DNA of 64,000 bases from positions 1 to 64,000 of the forward strand of contig NZ_JADPKA010000027.1 of the NCBI RefSeq assembly GCF_023073715.1, written 5' to 3'. The DNA is from Bradyrhizobium sp. 164. Its GTDB lineage: Bacteria; Pseudomonadota; Alphaproteobacteria; Rhizobiales; Xanthobacteraceae. The notes below the pieces were generated by a model. That model was given only the letters and a program-made list of their open reading frames with translations, was not told where the DNA came from and did no database searches. Of this stretch, positions 28,449-37,463 are shown piece after piece. A program made the translations under genes and the position numbers. The number at the start of each line of letters is the position of its first letter. Position 1 is the stretch's first letter.

Positions 28449-29126
28449 TCACTGCAGCGGCGGATCGCCGCTGGTGCGCTTCTTGGCGAGATCCATTTCG
28501 GTGACCGCGATCAGGATCTCGGCGCGGGTCTTTAAGTCAGGCGCCTCCAGCATGGCCTGCTTTTCCGCGGGTCCGTAGGGCGACATCATCGCCAGCGCGT
28601 TGACCAGCGCCTCGTTGGGCGCGCTCTCGACGCCCTCCCAGTCGACCTTGAGGTTGTTAGCCTTCAGGAAGTCCGCCAGCACCGCCAGCAGGGCTTCGCG
28701 ATCGACCTGGTCCTCGCCCATACGCGCGGTGAAATCGTCGACGAAGGCGAAGAAATCCACCTTGCATTGCCGGTAGGCGGTCAGCACGTCGAGCTCCTCG
28801 ACCACCTTGAAGCGCGAGACGCCGGTGAGCTCGAGGATGTAGCGGCCATCACCGGATTCAGCGAGCTGGGTGATGCGGCCGACGCAGCCGACGCGGAACA
28901 GCGCCGGCTTGTCGGAATTCTTCGGCGAGTGCGCCACATCAGGCTGGATCATGCCGATCAGGCGATGGCCGTCGCGGAAGGAATCGTCGACCATCGCGAG
29001 ATAGCGCGGCTCGAAGATGTTGAGCGGCATCTGGCCCCGCGGCAGCAGCAGCGCACCCGGCAGCGGAAATACCGGAATGACCTCCGGAAGGTCGGCGGGC
29101 CCGCGATATTCGATGTTGATCGGCAT
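28449..29126 (-). CDS. LON N-terminal-domain protein (LonN-like)
   Basis: This 225-residue protein is the substrate-binding LON domain without ATPase or protease. IPVFPLPGALLLPRGQMPLNIFEPRY is its signature, with a C-terminal helical half. It probably assists protein quality control. It is the second gene after cnoX on the same strand, 32 bp away, a partnership seen across alphaproteobacteria. It ends 6 bp from the convergent MHYT gene. Confidence 0.92.
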   Translation of the reverse strand: MPINIEYRGPADLPEVIPVFPLPGALLLPRGQMPLNIFEPRYLAMVDDSFRDGHRLIGMIQPDVAHSPKNSDKPALFRVGCVGRITQLAESGDGRYILELTGVSRFKVVEELDVLTAYRQCKVDFFAFVDDFTARMGEDQVDREALLAVLADFLKANNLKVDWEGVESAPNEALVNALAMMSPYGPAEKQAMLEAPDLKTRAEILIAVTEMDLAKKRTSGDPPLQ

Positions 29127-29158
29127 CTGCCCGGTCCCCCTGGCGTTGCCAGCACGCC

Positions 29159-30082
29159 CTACGAAAACAGGATCGTCGACAAACGCTTGCGTCCCTCGAC
29201 GGTTGCATCATCCGTGCCGCCCCAGGCCTCGAAGAACTGCACCAGCTGCTTGCGGGCGCCGTCGTCGTTCCATTTGCGGTCGCGCTTGATGATCTCGAGC
29301 AACTGCTCGGTGGCGGCCGGGCGATTGCCTTGCGCGTTGAGCGCGGTGGCGAGATCGAATCGGGCCTGATGATCGAGCGGGTTTGCGGCGACTTTCTGTT
29401 CCAACTCGGCCACCGGTCCCAGCGCTTCCGCCTGCTCGGCGAGGTCGATCGTGGTCTGCACGGCTTTCACGGCGGGATCGTTGCGCTTGGATTCCGGCAC
29501 CATGGCCAGCGTCTGCTTGGCCTGTTCCATCGCGCCGGAGACGGCGTAGCACTTTGCAAGGCCCGCAAGCGCCGCGATGTTGGTCGAATCATGCTGGAGC
29601 GCCTCGGCATAGATCTGCGCGGCCGCAGCCGTGTCGCCCTCGGCGAGCACGGCCTCGGCCTCCTGCACGATCTCGGCGACGTTGACCTCGCCCGGCGCGG
29701 TGACGCCCTTGGTCAGCCGCTCGATGAAGGCATTGAGCTGGCTCTCGGGCACCGCACCCATGAAGCCGTCGGCTGGCTGGCCGTTGACAAAGGCGATCAC
29801 CGCCGGAATCGACTGGATGCCCATCTGCCCCGGAATCGCCGGGTGCTGGTCGATGTTCATCTTGACCAGCTTGACCTTGCCCTTGGCCGCCTTGACCGCC
29901 TTTTCCAGGATCGGGGTGAGCTGCTTGCAGGGGCCACACCACTCCGCCCAGAAATCGATCAGCACCGGCTGGCGCTTCGATTCCTCGATGACGTCCTTCA
30001 CGAAAGTCTGGGTGGTGGTGTCCTTGATCAGATCGGCGGCAGCCGGGCCCGCCCCTCCGTTACCCTGGTCGATGATCGTCAC
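29159..30082 (-). CDS. cnoX: CnoX/YbbN-type thioredoxin-TPR chaperone
   Basis: This 307-residue protein has an N-terminal thioredoxin domain with WCGPC (Cys49 and Cys52) and C-terminal tetratricopeptide-like helices from about residue 130. That fits CnoX, a holdase that protects proteins from oxidation. Unlike E. coli CnoX, which has SXXC, this one retains both Cys, so it may also be redox active. The GTG at 30082 has GAGGGGA upstream. It heads the operon with the LonN-like gene. Confidence 0.9.
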   Translation of the reverse strand: MTIIDQGNGGAGPAAADLIKDTTTQTFVKDVIEESKRQPVLIDFWAEWCGPCKQLTPILEKAVKAAKGKVKLVKMNIDQHPAIPGQMGIQSIPAVIAFVNGQPADGFMGAVPESQLNAFIERLTKGVTAPGEVNVAEIVQEAEAVLAEGDTAAAAQIYAEALQHDSTNIAALAGLAKCYAVSGAMEQAKQTLAMVPESKRNDPAVKAVQTTIDLAEQAEALGPVAELEQKVAANPLDHQARFDLATALNAQGNRPAATEQLLEIIKRDRKWNDDGARKQLVQFFEAWGGTDDATVEGRKRLSTILFS

Positions 30083-30354
30083 GGGATCCCCTCGTCATGT
30101 CTGGAATGGCGGCTCTTTAACACGCCGCCGATGCATATGCTTGGTGTCGGCTCCTAAATTGGGCCGAATGGGCCGAATTTCAATCCAGGTGCCTTGATTC
30201 GCCGGTTCCGGGGCGCTTTCGGGCGATTTGGTCGCATTCAGCGTCCATATGGGGCCTCCGACTGCGAATCTATGCCGCCTGTAGCTGTTGCATTCCCCTT
30301 CCGCTTTTGGCATACGACAGCCGTTGCCGGCGCGTCACGCGACCGACACAGGAT

Positions 30355-30429
<75 letters not shown>

Positions 30430-30505
30430 ATTTTTCCCAGAGCATCCAGCCGAACCGGGCCGGGCCGTGGTTTTCCACGCCGCCGGCGACTGCATTGGGT
30501 CTCAC

Positions 30506-31026
30506 ATGACGATTCTGGTCACCGGCAGCGCGGGCCACCTTGGGGAGGCCATTCTCCGGACGCTGCGGGGGCGCGGATTGCCTGCGCGCGGGGTCGATCT
30601 GAAGCCATCTTCCTTCACCGACGCGGTCGGATCGATCGCCGACCCAGGCTTCGTGCGGCGCCAGATGGCGGGCGTCACCGCGGTGATTCACACTGCGACG
30701 CTGCACAAGCGGCCACGAGCCCGTTCGAGCAACGCCATCTCGCGGCGCTCGCGCGCGATGCTGCCGGTGTCGTGCGCGAGCTCTATCCGGATTGCGTGCA
30801 GCTCTATGCGGCGCGCGGCTGGCGCCTCTTCCCCGCGATCGATCGCGTTTATGTCAACGAACGCGCGCGGCGCGAGCTGGGCTGGCGGCCTGAATTCGAC
30901 TTCGCGCATGTGCTGCGCAGCCTGCATGATGGCCGCGATTTCCGCAGCGCGCTGGCACGCGAGATCGGGTCGAAAGGCTATCATGAGGCGGAGTTCGACG
31001 ATGGGCTCTACCCCGTCGACCCGTAA
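30506..31026 (+). pseudogene. NAD-dependent epimerase/dehydratase, internally deleted and frameshifted
   Basis: The 5' part reads MTILVTGSAGHLGEAILRTL...VIHTATLHK in one frame, the Rossmann N-terminus of an extended SDR epimerase. From about 30712 the homology continues in another frame as SPFEQRHLAALARDAAGVV and then YAARGWRLFPAIDRVYV, matching the C-terminal third. The middle, holding the Ser and YxxxK catalytic residues, is missing, roughly 130-150 residues by family length. One deletion and a frame change at about 30705-30720 explain it. It lies 77 bp downstream of tRNA-Gly. Confidence 0.8.
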
Positions 31027-31405
31027 GCGCGCTTACCGCAATTTTGCTCGATGCTTCAACTGTCTGTCCGGTGTCGCCGAGCGCAGGCTGGCCTGAGCCG
31101 ATCTACTGTGCATGGGGTTGTTTTCGCATTTTTTGGATGTCCGCCCCTCGCGCCGCCTGAAAACGGTCACGCGCGATATCGATTCCGCGTTGCAGCGAGA
31201 GCGTTGGCATCGCGCCGTTCGCCCCTCATTGACATTCCGTCTCAATTTTTCCGGAGTGCAACCGCAGTGCATGCGATGCCCTTCTCAGCGCTCGCAGATG
31301 TGCTAGCTTTTTGCGTCTGCCTCCCGGCAGACTCCAAACTTCGCCTCTCGACTAGCAAAATAAAATAAATTGCAGCCCTGACGGCTGCCTTTGGGGAGTG
31401 ACGCG
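31027..31405. other. 379-bp intergenic region before the PQQ-type dehydrogenase
   Basis: No gene is recognised. A hairpin GCAGCC-CTGAC-GGCTGC lies at 31372-31388, preceded by an A-rich stretch and followed by the GGGGAG ribosome site. It could affect translation or terminate minus-strand transcripts. A promoter is expected here but not placed. Confidence 0.5.
31372..31388. promoter_or_regulatory. Leader hairpin before the dehydrogenase gene
   Basis: GCAGCC and GGCTGC form a 6-bp stem with a 5-base loop, ending 6 bases before GGGGAG and 17 bases before the ATG at 31406. Confidence 0.4.
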
Positions 31406-32680
31406 ATGACATCGATGTTCCATCGATCCGTGTTGGCGCTTGCAGCCGTTGCCCTTCTCGCAGGGTCTAGCGCTGGCAATGCGCAACAGCAGGACAAGAA
31501 CCGGGCGCTGAAGAAATACGAATCCGGTACCAAGGAGTTCTGGACCCATCCGCCGGATGACTGGTTCCTCGGCGACGAGACCGAGGCGCAGAAGGGCCTT
31601 GCGCCGCCATCGGGTCCGCCGACCGGCGCTTCCGACACCGAGCTCGCTAACATCGTCAAGAAGATCAAGCTGCCGCCGGGCTTCAAGATCGAGGTCTATG
31701 CTTCCGGCGTGCTGGCCGCGCGGCAGATGGCCTGGGGCGACAAGGGCACGCTGTTCGTCGGCTCGTTCGGCCTCGGCAACGTCTATGCCATCAAGGACAA
31801 CAACGGAAAGAAGGAGGTCAAGACCGTCCTCAAGGGCCTGAACATGCCCACCGGTCTTGCCTTCAAGGACGGCGCGCTCTACGTCATCGCCGTCGACAAG
31901 CTGATCCGCTATGACGACGCCGAAGCCAAGCTCGACAATCTCGGCGAGGGCAAGGTCGTCTATGACGACATGCCGTCCTATGCCGCGCATGGCTGGAAAT
32001 ATATCGCGGTCGACAAGGATGGCTGGTTCTTCCTGCCGTTCGGGCCGCCCTTCAATGTCGGCATCCCGCCGACCAGCGTCTCGCAGATCCGGCGCGTCGA
32101 TCCCAAGACCGGCAATGCCGAGATCTGGGCGCTCGGCGTCCGCAACTCGGTCGGCGGGGACGTCGATCCGCGAACCGGCAAATACTGGTTCACCGAGAAC
32201 GCGCGCGACTGGATCAGCGATGATCTGCCCTCAGACAAGCTGAACATGATCAACAGGATCGGTGAGCATTTCGGTTATCCCTATTGCCACCAGGGTAATT
32301 TGCCTGATGACAAGTTCGCGATGGGTCATAAATGCTCCGAGTTCACGCCGCCGGTGCTGAATCTCGGCGCGCATGTCGCTCCGCTCGGCATGAAATTCTA
32401 TACCGGCGACCAATTCCCCGCCGAGTACAAGAACAATATCCTGATCGCCGAGCACGGCTCCTGGAATAGGCACAAGTACCAGGGCGCACGCATCGTGCGC
32501 GTGATCGTCGGGCCTGACGGCAAGAATCCCAAGCAGGAAATCTTCGCCTCCGGCTGGCTCGAGGGCGATCAGGGCTATCTCGGCCGTCCCAACGACATCC
32601 TTCTTGCCAAGGACGGCTCGATCCTTGTGGCCGACGACTGGGCCGGCGCGATCTATCGCATCAGCTACAGCAAGAAATAG
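31406..32680 (+). CDS. PQQ-dependent sorbosone/glucose dehydrogenase-like protein
   Basis: This 424-residue periplasmic protein has a signal peptide ending near SSAGNAQ, then a six-bladed beta-propeller of the soluble glucose/sorbosone dehydrogenase type. LPPGFKIEVYASGVLAARQMAWG, VRNSVGGDVDPRTGKYWFTEN, ILIAEHGSWNRHKYQGARIV and GRPNDILLAKDGSILVADD are diagnostic. PQQ would be the cofactor and the sugar or alcohol substrate is unknown. A cytochrome c gene follows, a likely electron acceptor. A strong terminator lies directly downstream. Confidence 0.85.
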   Translation: MTSMFHRSVLALAAVALLAGSSAGNAQQQDKNRALKKYESGTKEFWTHPPDDWFLGDETEAQKGLAPPSGPPTGASDTELANIVKKIKLPPGFKIEVYASGVLAARQMAWGDKGTLFVGSFGLGNVYAIKDNNGKKEVKTVLKGLNMPTGLAFKDGALYVIAVDKLIRYDDAEAKLDNLGEGKVVYDDMPSYAAHGWKYIAVDKDGWFFLPFGPPFNVGIPPTSVSQIRRVDPKTGNAEIWALGVRNSVGGDVDPRTGKYWFTENARDWISDDLPSDKLNMINRIGEHFGYPYCHQGNLPDDKFAMGHKCSEFTPPVLNLGAHVAPLGMKFYTGDQFPAEYKNNILIAEHGSWNRHKYQGARIVRVIVGPDGKNPKQEIFASGWLEGDQGYLGRPNDILLAKDGSILVADDWAGAIYRISYSKK

Positions 32681-32694
32681 CGCGCGGACGATAA

Positions 32695-32727
32695 GAGGCT
32701 GCGGTGGTCGCGAGGTGCCGCAGCCTC
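32695..32727 (+). terminator. Terminator after the dehydrogenase
   Basis: GAGGCTGCGG and CCGCAGCCTC form a 10-bp stem with a 13-base loop, followed by GTTTGCTTT. It lies 14 bp past the stop, so the downstream cytochrome gene probably has its own promoter or relies on readthrough. Confidence 0.8.
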
Positions 32728-32881
32728 GTTTGCTTTCAACTTCGATGCCGTTCCCGATTGCGCGCCACTTGCGCGCAAGTCCGGAAACCATATCCACGAA
32801 CGGGGGCTATGGATTCCGGCTCCCGCCAAGCGGCGCGCCCCGCCCCCCAATGACGAACTCGACAGATCGGAAGTGCTAATC

Positions 32882-33475
32882 ATGCGCCGCCAGTTTTTTC
32901 CGTATGTCATCGGCGCGCTTTCGCTCGCAGTGCTTGCATTCGTCTCGGCCCAGGCCGCCGATAATGCCGCGATCAAGGAGAAGACGGCTGCCTGCGCCGG
33001 CTGCCACGGCGAGAACGGCATTTCGCAGACCGAGAACGTCCCCTCGCTCGCCGGCCAACCCGATCAATTCCTGCAATGGCAGCTGGTGTTCTTCCGCGCC
33101 GGCTCGCGCAAGAACGATCAGATGCAGCCGATCGTCGAAGAGATCACCAACGAAGACATTCGCAATTTCGGCGCCTATTTTTCGCAGCTGGCGCCGCCGA
33201 AGGCACCGGAAGACGAGGACCCGGACTTGTCGAAGAAAGGCGCCCAGGTCGCAGCCGGCCGCCGCTGCGCCTCATGCCATACGGACACCTATGCCGGCAC
33301 CAAGGCCGTGGCGCGGCTCGCGGGCCAACGCGAGGAATATCTCGTGAAGGCGCTGCACGACTACAAGTCCGGGCAGCGCGTCGGCGGCGGCGTCGCCGCG
33401 ATGGCCGATGTCGCCTATCACATGAGCGAGGAAGAGATTACAGCAGTCGCGCACTACCTGGCGCATTTGCAGTAG
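32882..33475 (+). CDS. Periplasmic diheme cytochrome c (c4-type)
   Basis: This 197-residue protein has a signal peptide to about VSAQA and two heme-binding sites: CAGCH near residue 38 and CASCH near residue 129. Each half has the class I cytochrome c pattern with later Met ligands (DQMQPI, MADVAYHM). Two similar halves make it c4-like. It probably accepts electrons from the upstream PQQ enzyme or feeds a terminal oxidase. ATG 32882 is preferred to GTG 32873. Confidence 0.92.
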   Translation: MRRQFFPYVIGALSLAVLAFVSAQAADNAAIKEKTAACAGCHGENGISQTENVPSLAGQPDQFLQWQLVFFRAGSRKNDQMQPIVEEITNEDIRNFGAYFSQLAPPKAPEDEDPDLSKKGAQVAAGRRCASCHTDTYAGTKAVARLAGQREEYLVKALHDYKSGQRVGGGVAAMADVAYHMSEEEITAVAHYLAHLQ

Positions 33476-33496
33476 CGCAAGGCTGTTGCCCCAAAC

Positions 33497-33640
33497 TCCA
33501 CCGTCGTCCCGACGACGGGACCGATAACCACAGGATGTGGTTTGGCGAAGACAGGTCGTTTTTCGAGCATCGCGCGGTACTGATAGCGTCGCTTCCGATA
33601 GGTCACGCAGTATGGGTCTCGGCCTTCGCCGGGGCGGCCG
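33497..33640. repeat. Interspersed repeat, family C
   Basis: GTCGTCCCGACGACGGGACC, ATAACCACAGGATGTGGTTTGGCGAAG and the end GGCCTTCGCCGGGGCGG form a modular palindromic element like that at 23096-23341, in rearranged order. It fills the convergent gap between the cytochrome and the PanE-like gene. Confidence 0.55.
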
Positions 33641-34564
33641 CTACCTCGCCCTCTGCTTCTCATACGCCTTCAGATGCGTATATGCGATGCGCAGCTTCGG
33701 CACGGGAACCTTCGCCGCATCTCCGCGTGCGATGAGATCGCCGATAACGTGATCGGCTTCGACCGGCAGGCCGGCCTTGATGTCGCGGAACATGGATGCC
33801 GTCATCGGCGAGTCCTCGGTGGTCAGATTGCCCTTCACGCGCTCGAAGAACGGTCCGGCCGGCGGATAGCCCGACGCAGCGGCAATCGCGCTGGTCTCGT
33901 CCAGCATGCCAAGCAGAAAATCCCTGCCGCCGGGGGCAGCGAGAATATTGCCGACGGAGCTGCGCATCAGGCTGGTGGACGCTGCGAGCGTGGAGAGGAA
34001 CACCCACTTCTCCCACATGTCCTGCAGGATGTTCTGGCTGGCGGTGGCGCCATTGATACCGCTCCTGAAGGCCTCGTCGATCGCCTTGACGCGGTCCGAC
34101 AGCTTGCCGTCGCGCTCGCCGTAATTGATCGATTGCATCGGCTGGAGCTGCACCACCTCCCGCTGCTCGTTGAGGGTCGCGGCGATGGCGCAGAGGCCGC
34201 CGAGCACGCGCTCCTTACCGAACTTGTCGTCGAGGACGTCGAGATGCTTCATGCCGTTGAGCATGGGGATGATCGCGGTGTTCGACCCGACGGCGGCCGC
34301 GAACGACTTGATGGCGTCGTCGAGGTCGAACGCCTTGCAGCTCAGCAGCACGACGTCGAATTTTTCCGCGAGCTTGTCCGCTTGCACTGTCGGCGGGGCC
34401 TTCAGCGTCACATCGCCATTCGGACTCTTGATGACGAGGCCGGCGCTCGCGAGCTCGCCGGCGCGGCGCGGCCGCACCAGGAAGGTGACGTCGCGGCCGG
34501 CCTGCAACAGCCTGCCACCAAAATAGCCGCCGATGGCGCCGGCGCCGACCACGAGGATACGCAT
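33641..34564 (-). CDS. 2-dehydropantoate 2-reductase family protein
   Basis: The 307-residue product from MRILVVGAGAIGGYFGG matches the PanE/ApbA NADPH-dependent reductase family. The Rossmann motif is at the N-terminus, the likely catalytic Lys lies in LLSCKAFDLD, and the C-terminal helical domain has NILQDMWEKWVFL and VEADHVIGDL. It may make pantoate for coenzyme A, but paralogs that reduce other keto acids are common. It is monocistronic with a family A half-repeat upstream. Confidence 0.82.
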   Translation of the reverse strand: MRILVVGAGAIGGYFGGRLLQAGRDVTFLVRPRRAGELASAGLVIKSPNGDVTLKAPPTVQADKLAEKFDVVLLSCKAFDLDDAIKSFAAAVGSNTAIIPMLNGMKHLDVLDDKFGKERVLGGLCAIAATLNEQREVVQLQPMQSINYGERDGKLSDRVKAIDEAFRSGINGATASQNILQDMWEKWVFLSTLAASTSLMRSSVGNILAAPGGRDFLLGMLDETSAIAAASGYPPAGPFFERVKGNLTTEDSPMTASMFRDIKAGLPVEADHVIGDLIARGDAAKVPVPKLRIAYTHLKAYEKQRAR

Positions 34565-34602
34565 GGGATACTCCATTGTTGCTCTTGGTGGCTACTTATA
34601 AT

Positions 34603-34635
34603 CGTCATTGCGAGCGAAGCGAAGCAATCCAGAAT
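34603..34635. repeat. Half copy of repeat family A
   Basis: CGTCATTGCGAGCGAAGCGA followed by AGCAATCCAGA equals the left arm of the other family A elements. The right arm is missing, and the following bases have no dyad. Confidence 0.6.
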
Positions 34636-34674
34636 GTTGCCGCGATCACATTCTGTCGCTGGAGAATGAAGGTA

Positions 34675-35310
34675 CTACGTCCCCAGCACCATCTCCTCGA
34701 CCTCACGCAGCTGCTCCTTACCGAAGAACATCTCATTGCCGACGAAGAAGGTCGGCGAGCCGAACGCGCCGCGCGCCACCGCTTCCTCGGTATTCTTGAT
34801 CAGTCTGCCTTTCACCTCGGGTTCCTGCGCGCGGGCGAATAACTTTTGCGCATCGAGGCCGGATGACGCCAGCGCCTTCGTCGCGACCTCAGGGTCGTCC
34901 ATCTTCTTCGGCTCGCGCCACATGTGGTGGAAGGCGGCTTCGACATAGGTCTCGAACACGCCCTCGAGCTGCGCTGCGATCGCCGCGCGCATCAAATTCA
35001 ACGTGTTGACGGGGAAGAACGGATTCATGATGTAGGGCTGGACTTTGAAGCGCTTGATGAAGCGCTCGGTCTCGACCGCCTGAAACTCGCGCTTGTTCTT
35101 GATGCCGGCGAGCGTCTCGGCCGGCGACTTGTTGTTGGTCGCCTTGAAGATGCCGCCGAGCAGGATCGGCACATATTCGAACTTGACGCCGATGCGTTGC
35201 TCGATTGCCGGGATCGCCAGATGGCTGAGATAGGCGTTCGGGCTGCCGAAATCGAACAGGAATTGCGGGGCTGTGCGGGTCAATTCGATCTCCCTGGCGG
35301 CGCTTTTCAT
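34675..35310 (-). CDS. DsbA-fold 2-hydroxychromene-2-carboxylate isomerase-like protein
   Basis: This 211-residue protein has the thioredoxin/GST-kappa fold. FLFDFGSPNAYLSH at the N-terminus carries the catalytic Ser in place of the DsbA CxxC, and GAFGSPTFFVGNEMFFGKEQL near the C-terminus is the glutathione-binding cis-Pro region. It may isomerise an aromatic degradation intermediate with glutathione, or be a GST kappa-like detoxifier. No aromatic pathway lies nearby to fix the substrate. Confidence 0.88.
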   Translation of the reverse strand: MKSAAREIELTRTAPQFLFDFGSPNAYLSHLAIPAIEQRIGVKFEYVPILLGGIFKATNNKSPAETLAGIKNKREFQAVETERFIKRFKVQPYIMNPFFPVNTLNLMRAAIAAQLEGVFETYVEAAFHHMWREPKKMDDPEVATKALASSGLDAQKLFARAQEPEVKGRLIKNTEEAVARGAFGSPTFFVGNEMFFGKEQLREVEEMVLGT

Positions 35311-35376
35311 CCATTGTGGCGCAGGCCGCGCGACAGGTCCATCGTTTAATGACGGTCATAATGCCTTGATGTCCCG

Positions 35377-36726
35377 TCAGAGCAGACGCCGGATCGTCTG
35401 CTTGCGCCACACCAGGAGGTAACAGCCCATCTGCAAAACGAACATGGCGCAGAACACGATCGGATAGGCGGCCCATACGCCCTCGAGGCCGATCGTGCGG
35501 CTTAGGATCATTGCAGCCGGCAGCTCGATCGCGACGATCGCGAAGATCGAGAGCAGCATCGGCGTCAAGGCGATGCCGGCGGCGCGCAGGGCGCCCGAAA
35601 ACACCGTGGCGAGGCCAAACGGAACCGAGCTCCACAGGGCGATGTAGAGGAGAGTCTTCGCCAGATCGAGCACGGCGCCGTCGGTGATGAAGATGCCGAG
35701 CACGGCGCGCGGTACCAGATAGATCAGCGCCACCAGCCCGCCGGTCAGAACGACATTGAACGCGAGGCCGGTGCGCACGATGCCCTCGAGCCGCACCCTG
35801 TCGCCGCCGCCGATCGCTTGCGCACCGAGGATCGAGACCGCGATCGAAATCGACATTGCCGTGAACTGCGTGTAACCCATCACCTGATTGACGGCGCCGT
35901 ACGCGGCCGTGGCGTTTGAGCCGAAGCCGTTGACGAGCCCAAGCAGCACCAGCTCGGCAATCGCCATCACCACCATGCCAATTGCGCTCGGCAGTCCGAT
36001 GCCGAGGATTTTTCCGAGCACGGCGCCGTTGAGCCGCAGATGACGCAGCAGTGCAGCGTCCGGTGCCAATGCATGCTTTCTCCGGAGCAGATGGACGGCG
36101 AGCACGATCAGCGTCAGCGCGTTGGCAATTGCGGCTGCCCATGCCGGACTGGTGATGCCCGCTGCCGGCAAGCCGAACGCGCCGCGGATCAGCAGCGGCG
36201 TCAGGGCGAGGCCGATCGCGGTCGATAGCGCCAGCGCGAGGAGCGGCGTCAACGTATCACCGACGCCGCGGATCATCGCTGTCATCAGTAGGAAGATGAA
36301 GCCGAGCGGCATCGTCAGCAGCATGATGCGGGCATAGGCGCTGGCCTGGTCGAGGATGTCAGCGGGCGTTGCGAGCATGACCATCAGTGGCCGGCTGAAG
36401 ATCCCGCCAGCGAGTGCAACCGTTGCCGAGAGCGAGAGGCCGATCGCGAGCGTCGTGCCGACGACGAGCTTGATCCTGCCGTGCTCCCCCGCGCCAAAGG
36501 CTTGGCCGATCAAGACGGTGGCGCCGGTGCTCAGGCCGATGACGAAGGCGAACAGGAAGAACATCACCGGGAAGAATGCCGAGACTGCGGCGAGCGCGTC
36601 GATGCCGATCATCTGGCCGAGATAGACGTTGCTGACGGTGCCAAACAGCGATTGCAGCGCGTTGCTTGCCATCAGAGGTGCGAGGAAGCGAAGAAACGTC
36701 GTCCAGAGAGGCGCGGATGCGGACAT
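35377..36726 (-). CDS. MATE-family efflux transporter
   Basis: This multidrug/toxin extrusion antiporter has 12 predicted membrane helices in two similar halves. FLAPLMASNALQSLFGTVSNVYLGQMIG and LIGQAFGAGE in the first half and AIGMVVMAIAEL plus QAIGGGDR in the second are typical. The start at ATG 36726 is preceded by AAAGG at the right distance; ATG 36741 would add five residues. Substrate unknown. Confidence 0.93.
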   Translation of the reverse strand: MSASAPLWTTFLRFLAPLMASNALQSLFGTVSNVYLGQMIGIDALAAVSAFFPVMFFLFAFVIGLSTGATVLIGQAFGAGEHGRIKLVVGTTLAIGLSLSATVALAGGIFSRPLMVMLATPADILDQASAYARIMLLTMPLGFIFLLMTAMIRGVGDTLTPLLALALSTAIGLALTPLLIRGAFGLPAAGITSPAWAAAIANALTLIVLAVHLLRRKHALAPDAALLRHLRLNGAVLGKILGIGLPSAIGMVVMAIAELVLLGLVNGFGSNATAAYGAVNQVMGYTQFTAMSISIAVSILGAQAIGGGDRVRLEGIVRTGLAFNVVLTGGLVALIYLVPRAVLGIFITDGAVLDLAKTLLYIALWSSVPFGLATVFSGALRAAGIALTPMLLSIFAIVAIELPAAMILSRTIGLEGVWAAYPIVFCAMFVLQMGCYLLVWRKQTIRRLL

Positions 36727-36808
36727 GAATTTGCCTTTCATCGAGGCGTGCGAAGCCGTTGCCGCGCGATGCGCGGCTCGGCCGTTGATAGGGTGAATGC
36801 TGCGCGGT

Positions 36809-37399
36809 TTAAGCCCGGTCGCTGTAGGCGAGCTTGACGATGTGGTCGCGGATGTCAGTCGGCCAGTCGGCGATCAGCCCGGTGAAGCGCCGTCGTTCAT
36901 CCGCGAACAGCGCGCGCGAGGCTTCCTCGAACTGCGGCAGATTGCCCGCCATGGTCGACATGAAGTGATAGGCCGCATCGCGCGCCTGCCGCTCGCGGTC
37001 CTTGTCGCCGCTGGCGCGTCTGGCCTCGTCGACGAGCTTGCGCAGCGCGACCGAGGCGCCGCCGGGTTGCGCGTTGAGCCACTCCCAGTGGCGCGGCAGT
37101 AACGTCACCTCGCGCGCGACCACACCAAGCTTCGGCCGGCCGCGGCCGCGCGGCTCGCTCAGTGGTTCGGTGATTTCGGTCGGCGGCGGCATGATCTCGG
37201 CCAGCCGCGCCAGCACCTCGTGATCCTCGCCGCGCAGGTCGAAATCGATCGACCGGCCAGTCCCATCGTCGAAAATGATGATCGGCTGGTCCGGATTCGA
37301 TCCGGCCCGCTTGACTGCGAGGGCGACATCGCCGGCCGCTCCCGAGGCCAGCCGGCGCTGGCCCATGAAGGCTGTGAAGGTGGCTTGCATTGGAATCAT
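36809..37399 (-). CDS. DUF2239 family protein
   Basis: The 196-residue product resembles the uncharacterised DUF2239 family: TAFMGQRRLASG at the start, IIFDDGTGRSIDFDLRG, RGRPKLGVVAREVTLLPRHWEWL in the middle, and a helical end with AAYHFMSTMAGNLPQFEEASRALFA. The RGRPKLGVV stretch looks AT-hook-like and it may bind DNA. Starts at 37399 or 37390 (MQATF). Two ACCCGGGT palindromes lie in its upstream region. Confidence 0.75.
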   Translation of the reverse strand: MIPMQATFTAFMGQRRLASGAAGDVALAVKRAGSNPDQPIIIFDDGTGRSIDFDLRGEDHEVLARLAEIMPPPTEITEPLSEPRGRGRPKLGVVAREVTLLPRHWEWLNAQPGGASVALRKLVDEARRASGDKDRERQARDAAYHFMSTMAGNLPQFEEASRALFADERRRFTGLIADWPTDIRDHIVKLAYSDRA

Positions 37400-37427
37400 T
37401 GCCAGATTGACTGTGTTGGCGATTTAA

Positions 37428-37463
37428 TACCCGGGTAAATTTAAGGCGTCAATATACCCGGGT
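37428..37463. promoter_or_regulatory. Pair of ACCCGGGT palindromes
   Basis: TACCCGGGTA (37428-37437) and ATACCCGGGTG (core at 37456-37463) are repeated 27 bp apart, about 30-60 bp upstream of the DUF2239 start. They look like a dimeric operator or autoregulatory sites. The divergent GST gene starts 86 bp on the other side. Confidence 0.55.

Noticed and set aside
30467..31096. 209-codon frame read as one intact protein
   Set aside because: Only the N-terminal part is epimerase-like. After about 30712 the homology shifts to another frame, so it is a pseudogene.
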